Below are positions 22,526 through 32,160 of a stretch of 64,000 bases of DNA, one piece after another. The stretch lies in the NCBI GenBank assembly GCA_948567375.1, contig OX419760.1, forward strand, positions 62,120,911 to 62,184,910, written 5' to 3'. Numbering within the stretch: position 1 is the first letter of the stretch; every line of letters begins with the position of its first letter. The position numbers and the translations under genes were made by a program. The stretch is from Lunularia cruciata (Eukaryota > Streptophyta > Marchantiopsida > Lunulariales > Lunulariaceae). The notes under the pieces were generated by a model. That model made no database searches, was not told the origin of the DNA, and was given only the letters and a program-made list of their open reading frames with translations.

Positions 22526-23869
22526 ATGGCTACTCGAATTGAGCAGTTGGAGCAGAGATTGGCTAGTATGGCTATTGCTCAAAGGAGATCAGATTTGGGT
22601 GCTGAGGCTTCCACCTCATATGCTGGTGATAGAGATGCTTTGGATTTCATGTGTGGAGCAGCACAGGTGGATGCATCTGTAGCAGTGACTAGGAGTGTAG
22701 TACGTGCTCCAGAGCCTAGAGGAGCATCAATGGAGTTGGACCCACAGAGAGGAGAGGTTGGGAGACAGGTCAGACTTCCCCAGTCTTTCACACTATCTGA
22801 GGCATTACAGATGACATCCATGGTTCCTAGACGTCCCAATGCAGATGTGGTAGGTGGTGATGGAGTACCTAATGGAGTACCTGCTAGTCAGCCACCTGCT
22901 ACTACACAAACTTAGTCTAGCATGATGTTGGGGGCGGCTCAGCTGATTATGCGGCATCCTTTATTTTCAGCCAGTGACATGTTTACATTGGGAGTTGACC
23001 CAGCCCCAGTATTCCGGTTGGCTGCCACGTTGTGTGAGAGTAGAGATAGTGCAGTTCCTATTACTAGAGCAGAGGTGGTTGGTAGTGGAGCTGACTTGGT
23101 TGAGGAGCATGGGATCCATTCAGCGACCAGTGGTTTATGGTAGGCAGTAGCGGCTAGACTGGAGGAGTTGCCAGCTAGACCGGCCTTTGAGAGAGCGCGG
23201 TTTACACCTGGTGTTGTCCTATCGGATAACCAGAGGGGGATCTTTTGTTTGGTGGGACCTTTAGGGAAGGTCTATACACCAAAGAGAGTCTTGTTAGACT
23301 CCGGTGCGCAGCCCCTTATGTTGGAGAAGGCTACAGTTCTCAGTTTGGAGTTATGGAAGACTGATGTGGAGAGGTGTCCATTTCAGATCCAAACATCTCT
23401 TGGTGGTAGTTCAACACAGTACATCACACGTGGAGAGCTTGTTGTCTAGGTTCAGCCTAGTCATCCGACTGATAGCTCGGTGGTGAGAGCTCAGGCTATT
23501 GCGACGATAGCTGAGTCATATGATGTGCTAGTTGGAGGAGCAGTGTTATACCCTATGGGTTTCAACATTGACTATTGGGAGGAGACAGCCTCTTATAGAC
23601 CTGGTTGGCAGTCTAGTGAGGGACGGGTATGTCGCCTACCAGTACGCTTCAGAAGTGGCAGTCTTGGCTCACTACAATTCGGGACCATGGCAGCATCAGT
23701 TTTGGCTTTCAGCGGTGCAGTTACTTGGCCTGGTGACTTGTTGGAGGGGAACACCCATGTAGAGGATACTCCAGTACCTGAGGAGATCACTCGACTTTGG
23801 AGTACGAGTGGGATTGTTCCATCTACCTTGGATGTTCCATTGTGGAGTTCAGAGGAGGCATTGCAGTAG
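22526..23869 (+). pseudogene. Element D protease region
   Basis: Same frame as the methyltransferase and the pre-RT linker. It begins with a short coiled-coil-like stretch (MATRIEQLEQRLASMAIAQ). A retroviral-type aspartic protease follows: active site 'VLLDSGAQP' at about 23290-23316, intact D-S-G, and a second block 'YDVLVGGAVLYPMGF' at about 23519-23563. Stops are TAG at 22913, 23141, 23447 and 23867. The enzyme would cut the polyprotein. The final TAG lies just before the frame that enters the methyltransferase, so both were one polyprotein. Confidence 0.8.
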
Positions 23870-24004
23870 CATGCAAATCAATTGGTGCAACAGGCTTGGA
23901 GTGGAGCCTTTGTACCATCAGGGGATGAGTGTGAGGATGAGCCTCCAGAGGCATTTGCTTTGACACCTCTGGATACCACACTCATTGCTTGGCAGTATCC
24001 AGTA

Positions 24005-24970
24005 GAAGGGATATGTCTATTGGAGTTGTTTGGTGGGATCAGCACCGGACTAGCTGCGGTGTTACAGGCGGGTATACGAGTACAGAGGTACTTGTATGTA
24101 GAGAGAGATGAGACTGCTAGGCAAGTCTCTCTACATCATGTGGCACACTTGGCTTATCGGTATCCAGAGTTATTACCGATGTCAGCAATCAGAGGTTACC
24201 AGAAGGCCTTACCCAGAGACATTTCCTTACTGGGGACGCATGACCTAGAGAGACGTGGGCCTATTCACTTGGTGATTTCTGGATGGCCATGTCAGGGACA
24301 TACACATGCAAGCCACGGCTTGGGTCTTCAGGATCCTCATTCGGGTGTGTTTTGGGAGATGTTACGGATACTAAGACATCTCCAGGTTCATTAGTCTGTT
24401 TCTCCAGCTTACCTTTTGGAGAACATTCCATTGATGGGTGATTCTTGCACTACAGTGGTGGCAAGTACACATCAGGTCCATTCATGGATGGGACCTGCTG
24501 TATTGTTAGATGCAGCCAGAGTGGGATCACGGGCGCATCCTCTTCGTCTTTGGTGGACAAACCTCTTACCCAGAGAGGTTCTACAGCGTAGTTATGATGG
24601 GATTCAGCGACTAGACCACATTCTTGTTGATGATATCTTGGATGCTGGACGTCAGTCTCAGACAGTGGTAGTGGCTGATAGGTCACCTATGGCAGTGGTG
24701 AACCTAGTTGGACAGCCTAGAGCTGCATTTCCCACACTCATGAGTTTCCCAGGCTCTCATGCTTTTCGAGAGGGAGGACCTGGACTTGTTTGGGACTCAC
24801 AGTTACAGCAGTTGGTGGAGCCCAATGCTGATGAGAGAGAGCAGGCGATGGGTTTTTGCACCGGTATGACCGATGTTCCAGCAATGTCAAAGGCATCTAG
24901 GCGTCAGGTGTTAGGTCAGGCTATGGACCTGAACTGTTTGACCTGGATTGTGAGCCTTAGCTTGGCAGAG
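24005..24970 (+). pseudogene. DNMT3-type DNA cytosine-5 methyltransferase domain in element D pol
   Basis: About 320 codons in one frame, interrupted by a single TAG at 24392-24394. Motifs in order: I, LLELFGGISTGLAAVL (AdoMet loop, 24017 onward); II, YLYVERDETA; IV, VISGWPCQG with the catalytic Pro-Cys (Cys codon 24290-24292); VI, LLENIPLMG with the catalytic Glu at 24419-24421; VIII, LLDAARVGSRAHPLRLWW (about 24503-24555). The IX/X end reads 'REQAMGF...TDVPAMSKASRRQVLGQ', which resembles the 'GFP.HYTDVSNMS...R..LLG' end of DNMT3. Motif order is I to X, so it is not the permuted plant DRM type. The target-recognition part is short (~80 aa), as in DNMT3. The enzyme would methylate cytosine at C5 with AdoMet. 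It lies between protease and RT in the same frame, so it was part of Pol. Confidence 0.9.
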
Positions 24971-24973
24971 TAG

Positions 24974-27143
24974 CAAAGGATGCGCTTGATAGGCATCACC
25001 ACTCGGACACTTGTGAGCCTTGTGCCTATCGAGACAATTCAGGCACATGCTGGGAGCAATGGACCGAGTGGACATGGTATTCTTGGGACACATCCAGTAG
25101 CTACTAGGGAGAGTGGTCTACTTGGAGTCCATCCAGGTGAGCGTGGGCTACTTGGATTACACCTTTGGTCCACATGGGATGCAGCCAGAGGACGTGTGGA
25201 GCTTGCAGCCAGAGTGGAGGGAGTTTTTCACACAGAGGTTGGGACCTCTAGTGGTCGAGAGCATGACACTATTGCTCCCAAGGGCCCAGTGTAGCAGCCA
25301 GTCAGTACGTCTTCCACTTCTACTACAGTTACAGAGGATACTTGGGAGCCAGATCTTGGACCCAAGCTTACTAGAGAGGAAAGACGGAGGGTTTGGAGGT
25401 TCTTGAGGAGTCACACGAGTTGTTTTGCCTTCAGTATGAAGGATTTGGGTGCTTTGAAGGGACTTGGTATACAGATTGAGCTGACTAGCGACACCAGTTT
25501 TCCGACGTCCTTATCGATATAGTGATATGGAGAGGACATTGATTCAAAGCCGGAGTAGTGACCTTTTTGAGGCTGGTTTGGTAGAGATTTCACATAGAGA
25601 GTATGCATCAGCGACAGTGATGCCAACCAAGAAGGATATGCATGGCAACTATATAGATAGGCGGATGTGTGGAGATTACCGTCCTATCAACCGATAGACC
25701 AGGGCTGATCGGTATGCCATGCCTACATTGGAGGAGATTTTTGATGCGATTGGGCATGCAAAGGTCTTCAGTACTTTGGATCTTTGAGCGGGATATCATC
25801 AATTGCCGATCAAGGAGGAGGATAAGTCCAAGATAGCATTTTGGGCTATTGATCCTCACGGCAAGGATGTGTTATATTAGTGGAGGTTCTTACCATTTGG
25901 GTTGAAGAATACTCCCGCTGAGTTCCAGAGGGTCATGGATAGGATCCTAGCTGGATTGGATTTTGCTTGGTGCTATATTGATGACATTTTGGTTTATAGC
26001 ACTACTGTGGAGGAGCATGAGAGACAATTGTTGGAGGTGTTTGAGAGGTTGAGATCTCATGGAATCAAATTACATCCTGGGAAGTGTAGGTTCTTCCATG
26101 AGCAGGTTGAGTATTTGGGTCACACTATCTACCCCGGAGGACTTGGTGTCCAGCAGACCAAGGTGGAGGCTATTGCACGTATTCCTTGGCCTACGGATGT
26201 GAGCAGAGTGCGAGCATTCCTTGGGTTGGCAAACTTCTATTGCCGCTATGTTAGAGGATTTAGTGCCATTGCCAAGGCCTTGACAAAGCTGACTAAGCTT
26301 ACACAAGAGTGGTGTTGGGGAGATGAGCAAGAGAGAGCTTTTGTAGAGCTCAAGAAGAGGTTGACATCTGCTCCTATTTTGAGGAGACCGATCAGGGGAC
26401 AACCATTTCAGGTTCACACTGATTGGAGTATGTTGGGGCTTAGAGCGGTGCTCACCCAACATGATGATGAGGAGAAGGAGTTTGTGGTGGCCTATGCTAG
26501 TTGCTCCAACAATTCAGCGGAGGTGAAGTATAGTTCATATGAGGGAGAGTGCTTGGCAGCAGTTTGGGCAGTAGTACATTTCCGATGTTACCTATTTGGT
26601 AACCCCTTCACTCTCATCACTGATCATCAGCCACTGAAGTGGTTGATGGAGTCCGACAAGCTTTCAGGGAAGCTTGCACGATGGGCTCTAATTTTACAAG
26701 AGTATGATTTCACGGTTGTTCATAGACCTGGAGTGGTGAACCGTGATGCAGATGGGTTGAGTAGAAACCCATGTCCCAGCCAGCAGGATCAGACCGGAGC
26801 ACGTTGGCATGGTGAGACAGATGAGGAGATGGTGCCAGGTTGGCATGCATCGGCCTTTCTGTGTATATTTGCAGAGACTTTGGTGGTATCTCTCTCAACG
26901 CATATAGGAGGAGTTATTGAGGTCACAGATCCAGAGAGTGAAGATATTGGTACAGTTCAGCGAGACATTCATGATGATGTCTTAGTGATGGACTATCTTT
27001 GCACTGGTGTTGTGGGTGGCACAATTGGGTCCAAGGAGAGAGACCGTGTTCTTCAGCGAGCCAGACGGTTCAGATTGGAGGGTAGACACCTTTTGCGTGT
27101 TTGGGAGGATGGTAGAGTGCGAGTAGTACCACTTCCATCATAG
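24974..27143 (+). pseudogene. Element D linker, reverse transcriptase and RNase H
   Basis: The methyltransferase frame continues through a low-complexity linker to about 25495 ('EDTWEPDLGPKLTREERRR', 'LGIQIELTSDT'). A single-base change then shifts to the RT frame. RT blocks: 'MPTKKDMHGNY', 'YRPINR', 'FSTLDL.AGYHQLPI', 'FLPFGLKNTPAEFQRV' and the active site 'YIDDILVYS' (about 25975-26001), intact. RNase H follows ('VHTDWSMLGL', 'SYEGECLAAV', 'LITDHQPLKWL') with its acidic residues. The 25902-27143 stretch is open for 413 codons. Stops before it are at 24971, 25292, 25695, 25785 and 25878. RT and RNase H copy the element RNA into DNA. Confidence 0.88.
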
Positions 27144-28405
27144 AGACCACAGTTGGTCCGTCATGCTCATGAGGAGCTAGGACATTTTGGAGTAAAGCGT
27201 ACATATAGCTTACTTCAGAGTCATTATTGGTGGCGCGGTATGCAGACCAAGGTGCAGTAGTTTGTTGCCAGATGCGTGGTTTGTGACTGAGTTAGAGCAT
27301 CATTCAATGCTCATACGCCACAGTTACACCCATTACCTATCATGGGATTGGGTTACCGTTGGAGTTGGACTTTGCCGGACCTTTACCGTTGACTGTGAGA
27401 CATCATCGGTATGTTTTGGTGATGGTGGAGCACTTCTCCAAGTGGATTGAGTTGGTGGCACTTCCTGACAAGTCTAGTGAAGGGACAACTTACTCGTTCC
27501 TAGATCGAGTTTTTAGTCATTTTGGTGCACCAGCTGAGGTTTTGACTGATCAAGGTATAGAGTTCTTGGGAGAGTTTCAAGTCTTGTGTGACAAGGCTTT
27601 GATTGATCATTGTACTACATCCCGAGATCACCTTGAGGCAGATGGCTTAGCAGAGAGAGTGGTTCAAACGGTGAAGAGAGGATTGCGAAAGTATGGTTTG
27701 CAAAGAGGCCACTTAGGAGATTGGGATCTCCAGTTACCTTGGTTGGCCATGGGCTATCGGTTCAGCCGGCAAGCCTCCTTAGCATCCTTCTCTCCATACT
27801 TTCTACTCTATGGACGAGATCCAGAGTTACCTGCAGCCATTTGTCAAGATGCTACTATAGTTTTGGACTTGGATGACCCCGATGTATGGATGAGCGCATG
27901 TTCTCAGCGGGCAGAGATCTTTCGGAGAGTGATGCCAATGGCCTTTGAGAACTTGGCGATTGCTCAGCATAGAGATACTTTACGCTATGCTACCATTCGA
28001 GGAAGAGATTATAGACCCTCGATCCGTCGATTTCATCTAGGTGACTATGTATATCTACAGCAGACAGCACCGACAACACCTGATGTTTCTACAGGCCGCA
28101 CTATCTTGAGAGTACACGAGGTTTTGCCATCTGGAGTCCTTGTGTTAGAAGGACGTGATAGTGTTGTTTGGAAGGATCATGTGCGCAATTGTGCGCCATG
28201 CCACCTCCCAAACATTGATGGTACTATGGACCCAAGCTTGGCACTTGTACGTGCAGGCTTGAGGTGTATGTTATGTGGCTCTTTTGGTGGAGCTGCTACT
28301 ATGTTAGTGTGTGATAGTTGTTTGAGAGGATGGCATATGGCATGTATGACTCCTCCCCTCACGGTGGTTCCTCAAGGACAGTGGTTATGTCCTAGATGTA
28401 CTTGA
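27144..28405 (+). pseudogene. Element D integrase with C-terminal PHD finger
   Basis: The zinc-binding N-terminus (27157-27290; 'HAHEELGHFG', 'CVVC') carries stops at 27141, 27258 and 27288. A one-base loss near 27366 then changes frame. The core is open for 348 codons from 27359, with all three catalytic residues: Asp in 'ELDFAG' (27368-27370), Asp in 'LTDQGIEF' (27548-27550) and Glu in 'DGLAERVV' (27653-27655). The second Asp and the Glu are 35 residues apart, as in D,D-35-E integrases. A C-terminal DNA-binding part ('FHLGDYVYL') is followed by the PHD finger. Integrase inserts the cDNA; the ccaa duplication shows this type of chemistry. Confidence 0.88.
28265..28399 (+). pseudogene. PHD finger at the integrase C-terminus (element D)
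   Basis: A complete C4HC3 pattern: CMLC, then CDSC, then GWHMAC, then CPRC. Spacing from the first Cys is Cys-x2-Cys-x11-Cys-x2-Cys-x4-His-x2-Cys-x14-Cys-x2-Cys. The 'LVCDSCLRGWH', 'MTPPL' and 'GQWLCPRC' pieces are hallmarks of histone-reading PHD fingers. The last codon is followed directly by TGA, so the finger closes the polyprotein. Families I and II have a chromodomain at this place. A role in choosing chromatin for integration is inference. The segment is intact within its open frame, although the element as a whole is broken. Confidence 0.92.
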
Positions 28406-28560
28406 CCTATAGCTAGTTCATTCTTTATATGGTATAGATTGCAGACAGGCAACTAACGATGGGGCTCCATAGCACCCGGCCTCCTGATCTTTGCCCATTA
28501 GAGGGTATACCATATACTTAGAGTAGATGGCTATCTGGAGTTAGAGGGACCTAACCGCCA

Positions 28561-28574
28561 GCTAGGGGGGCGAT
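28561..28574 (+). other. Polypurine tract of element D
   Basis: The purine run gctaggggggcgat ends immediately before TGTGGCAC, the start of repeat B1. This places the plus-strand start at B1, not at A2. Confidence 0.65.
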
Positions 28575-28679
28575 TGTGGCACTTTAGAGTCTATGTATGA
28601 CTTATGTGTGAGTTGTGCTTCTATAGTGTATGATGTTGACAGCAATGTATGTTGTGTAGCAATGTATATACACACAACA
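28575..28679 (+). repeat. Element D end repeat B1
   Basis: 105 bp, TGTGGCACTTTAGAG...ACACAACA, repeated as B2 at 29127-29231. It is joined to A2 by only two bases (gc), which creates the palindrome ACAGCTGT at 28677-28684. Confidence 0.85.
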
Positions 28680-28681
28680 GC

Positions 28682-29123
28682 TGTCATGCCATTTGTAGTT
28701 CCGCATCTAGCTGCTCGGACACTAGAGTTCCAGTGATAGTAGTTAGAGTTATTCTAGTAGTTTCTCAGGGACTACTTTCCGATAGTCTGATTTGGTGTTC
28801 AGGGTAATGACTTCACGGTGGGGCCCACCGTCACTTTGCACCGTTTGCATCGTCAAGTGTGCCATCAGCGGAACCATTAGGGTTCCAGTGCTAGCTCAAG
28901 TCCAGGGGGTATAGTTTCAAAGTGAGCTCCAGAGAGCTCACTTCTTTGATGTTGAGCCTTCGAGTTCCTGGCTATGGTGGACAGAGGCCGGCAAGTGTCA
29001 CCTGGATTCTCTATGCTTGAGTGGGTGTGGCTTGATTGTAATTAGTGCCCAGTTGTTGGCAGTTTATAGAGTGATAGATCAAGTACTGATCTAAGTTGAG
29101 TTGAAAGTGTTAAGCAATCTGAT
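28682..29123 (+). repeat. Element D end repeat A2
   Basis: 442 bp, TGTCATGCCATTTG...AAGCAATCTGAT, the partner of A1 at 19300-19747. About 6% of positions differ by eye, mostly transitions. Confidence 0.85.
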
Positions 29124-29126
29124 AAT

Positions 29127-29231
29127 TGTGGCACTTTAGAGTCTATGTATGACTTATGTGTGAGTTGTGCTTCTATAGTGTATGATGTTGATAGCGATGT
29201 ATGTTGTGTAGCGATGTATATACGCACGACA
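29127..29231 (+). repeat. Element D end repeat B2
   Basis: 105 bp, partner of B1. Its terminal ACGACA abuts the right target copy ccaa (29232-29235). Three bases (aat) separate it from A2. Confidence 0.85.
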
Positions 29232-30562
29232 CCAATTGCAAAGTTAGAAGCATCAAAATCAACCACACAAGGTAGTTGAGGATCATATGGTTGAAGAATG
29301 GGTCTTGAAGACACCATATGCTTTAAGTTCTGGAATGCTTCTTCATGCTTGGTGGTCCATTGGAAACTCAAGTTCTTTCCCAAGAGGTCAGTCAATGGTG
29401 TAGCCACATGAGCATAATAATGGATGAACCGTCAGTAAAAATTGGCCAATCCATTGATGCCCGTACTTCTATAGCATCCTTTGGGGTAGGCCAATTAGTA
29501 ATGGCCTTGATTTTCTCTTCCATCTTGATCTCCTCTGATGAGATCTTATGACCCAAGAAGGTAACCTCCTTCTGCCAAAAGGCACACTTTGACTTCTTGT
29601 AGTAAAATTTCCATTGTCGTAGTCATCTTAGGACTTCTCGCACATGATTCATGTGTTTTGCTTTTGTCTTACTATAAATTAAGATATCATCCAAGAACAC
29701 CACCACGGACCAATCCAATAGTCCATCCAACACTCAATGCATCTAATCCATGAAGACTACTAGAGCATTAGTGACTCCAAAAGGTAGAACTTTCCACTCA
29801 AAATGCCCATACCTTGTACAAAAGGTAGTCTTTTGCACATCCTCTCTATCAATAGGAATTTGCCAATAGCCGCTACAAAGATCCAACTTGGAAAAGTAGC
29901 GTGCTCCACTTAGTGGATCAAGCAAGTCATCAATCCGAGGCAAGAGATATGCATTCTTCATGGTTTGCTTATTGAGCCCACGGTAATAAATTCAAAAACA
30001 AAGTCCTCCATCCTTCTTTGGAACAAATAGTACCGATGCTCTCCAAGGAGAGGTACTATGTTGTATGAAGTCCTTCTCCAACAACTTTGTAAGTGTTATT
30101 CACAACTCCTCCAACTCCTTTGGTGAGAGCCGATAGATTGGTCAACTCACTGGAGTACTCCCTGGCAATAGCTCAATCTTGAAGGGCATACCTCGATCGG
30201 AAGGTAATCCCTTTGGCAGATCATCCGGAAACACGTCTGTAAACTCCTGAACTATCTGATCAACCATTGCTTGATGAGGCTCTTGGCCCTCCTTCGATTG
30301 TTCTTGTGCAATCGGCTTGATCCACACCACAAATACAAACTTATCTTCCTCCAAAGCTTGCTCTATGGCTGCTTTACTACCCAACTTCCCTTCCAAGGAC
30401 TCATCTCTCTTCCAAGCTTGCTCCATGGTTACCTTCTTGGCAACTTCTCATCATGAGACTCCACTCCCTTCAAGGTTTGCTCTATGGCGACCTTCTCGAC
30501 AAAATTCCTATCTTGGGATTGATTATTCTTAGTTGTCTTACTCAGAGGTGCCAGACAACCTA
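29232..30562 (-). pseudogene. Element C reverse transcriptase and RNase H start
   Basis: Minus strand. The pre-RT spacer is at 30142-30426 ('GMPFKIELLPGSTPVS'). RT blocks follow: '[15 protein letters not shown]' and '[22 protein letters not shown]' (29743-29961), then an intact active site 'FLDDILIYSK' (about 29675-29705). RNase H starts at about 29407 ('FQWTTKHEEAFQNLK', 'VVDFDASNFAIGV') and is cut by D at 29231. Its remainder is at 18781-19299. Several stops and a shift between blocks. Confidence 0.82.
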
Positions 30563-30563
30563 A

Positions 30564-30956
30564 TCAGAAATTCCTACCTTGGTGTTGTACTTGAATTTGG
30601 CATCGGGTCCAATCAAGTTGAACCTTATGATGTTCAAGCCAAGGTAGACCTAGAATGATATCATAGTGTAGAGGTGCAACTACAAACCTCATACACTCCA
30701 AATACTCCTTCCCAATCTTGAAGGTAATAAGATGCAAGGTGCAGAATGCAAAACCCTTTCTACCATCCGCTATCATCAAACTACTTCCAATCACTTGCTT
30801 GATAGGAATACCCAATTCCTTTGCTACTTGCATAGACATGCAATTATTTGAACTTCTAGAATCAACCAAAATCTTACAACCCCGATTACATATTGTACCT
30901 TGCAAGTGAAGCAAACTTGCATAGGTCAAGCCTTCAATCCCATTGGAACTAATCAA
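30564..30956 (-). pseudogene. Element C protease
   Basis: A 130-codon open stretch on the minus strand with a retropepsin layout: active site 'ILVDSRSSNNCM', where Asp-Ser-Gly would be usual and Gly is now Arg, and the second block 'YDIILGLPWLE'. Family II copies E (36375-36779) and F (49608-49838, 57691 onward) match it along the length. Likely inactive. Confidence 0.8.
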
Positions 30957-31007
30957 GCTCCCAATAGGCAGTTCAAAATCTCCTACTAGGATTCTTCATT
31001 TCCCTGA

Positions 31008-31771
31008 TCATTCAATTCCACAAAACTCCATCTGGGCAACTTGTCGAGGTCGCCCATTCCTAAGTGGACATTCAGCAATACAATATCCAACTTGACGATA
31101 ATAAAAAAAACCTCCATTTTGTTGCAATCTTTCTCTATCTGCTACACTAAGTGGCCTATGTTGGATAGCATCAATCTCCAATGGTGTTGGTTCTTCCACC
31201 CGTGCATATTGTACTGGTAAGCTTGGTGTAAGTCGAGGTGAAGGCCAAGTTGTTGCAACCAAGGAACCAAAGTGCTTAGCCAATTGCATGGTTTCTTCTA
31301 CGTTTTGTGGTTGTTGCATGGTCACCTCCAATTTGGTTTTTGACTTCAATCCCTACACAAATCGATCCAAAACTTCTCCTTCTTGTATATCTAGAATTTT
31401 CATGATGATGTTTTGAAATTGTGTGATATAGCCTCTTACTAAGCAAATTTGCTTCAACTCTGCCAATTTATCTCGTGCGGCTTGGGTGGCATTTATAGTT
31501 TGAAATCGACCAAGTATTGCATCCTTAAATTTTGTCCATGTCAAGATTGGTGCAACAATCTATCATTTAGCTTGCTCCACTTGGAATCACCACCAAAGTT
31601 TTGCCACACCATCCAATTGGCTAGAAGCCAAGAGAATCTATTCCTGTTCATCTTGAAGATTGGTGGCTTCAAAGTAACGTTCGCAATCAAACACACAATT
31701 CTCCACTGTGCTCGGAAGATTCTTACCTTCAAACACCTTAGGTTTTGGAAATCAAATATGATCTTCTCCAT
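31008..31771 (-). pseudogene. Element C gag
   Basis: Minus-strand retrotransposon-gag core: 'WTKFKDAILGRFQ', 'AARDKLAELKQI', 'YITQFQNII' (31353-31544), continuing after a stop as 31008-31349. The terminal zinc knuckle is destroyed: in 'GFFYYRQVGYCIAECP' the first two Cys and the His are replaced by Phe, Tyr and Tyr. It would have formed the capsid. Not functional. Confidence 0.8.
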
Positions 31772-32146
31772 CTCGGACTGGCGCTCTCTCTATATATTCT
31801 TGTTGTTGTTGGTCTTGTTCATCCAACAATCAAGTAATGTGCTCTATTTGTTGCTACATTGCAAGGATAACGTTTGGTATTGTTGCCATAGCTACTACTC
31901 TATCCTACTACTCCCAATTTATCTAATTGATTAAAACATAGATACAACACGTCCACCTTTCTCCATAAGTGACAACTAGAAGTATCAAGGGTTCCTCAGA
32001 CACAATAATCATATGTAGAAAATCTTACCCAAATTGTGAGGTGATGAATTGTGTGAAGCGGTGCTTGGGTAATATCTGGACATGAAAATCCTAATGGTTT
32101 GGCAGAAGTGGGTTTGATGGTCCATAAATTCCATCCATCCCATTCT

Positions 32147-32160
32147 TGCTCTGATACCAA
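32147..32160 (-). other. Primer-binding site of element C
   Basis: Minus strand TTGGTATCAGAGCA, directly after the 5' LTR; Met-initiator tRNA type. F has the same site at 59004-59017. Confidence 0.85.

Larger units (their letters stand above)
19300..29231 (+). mobile_element. Element D: Ty3/gypsy with DNMT3-type methyltransferase and PHD finger
   Basis: A 9.9-kb plus-strand element flanked by the target duplication ccaa. Order: repeat A1, long leader, gag with two zinc knuckles, protease, DNMT3-type cytosine methyltransferase, RT, RNase H, integrase, PHD finger, PPT, then repeats B1, A2, B2. It is visibly richer in G and C than the elements around it. The two A repeats differ at about 6% of positions by eye, so it is older than B and G. 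About 21 in-frame stops and two single-base frame changes disable it. A relative lies at 1602-3265. Captured methyltransferases in retrotransposons are known to me only from dinoflagellates and a charophyte alga. Confidence 0.9.

Noticed and set aside
24005-24970. The methyltransferase could be a host gene or a processed pseudogene that landed in D
   Set aside because: It shares one reading frame with the D protease upstream (same frame from 22526 to about 25495). It has no poly-A, no own duplication and no intron remnants, and it sits between canonical pol domains.
25113-25406. Open frame of 97 codons between methyltransferase and RT
   Set aside because: It is in a different frame from the methyltransferase frame, which itself stays open across the same stretch (apart from TAG codons) and leads into the pre-RT region.
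19300-29231. D as a tyrosine-recombinase (DIRS/Ngaro) element because of its split repeats
   Set aside because: The polyprotein has a D,D-35-E integrase and a target duplication, and I see no tyrosine recombinase.
31449-31934. 161-codon plus-strand ORF
   Set aside because: Antisense shadow of the element C gag.
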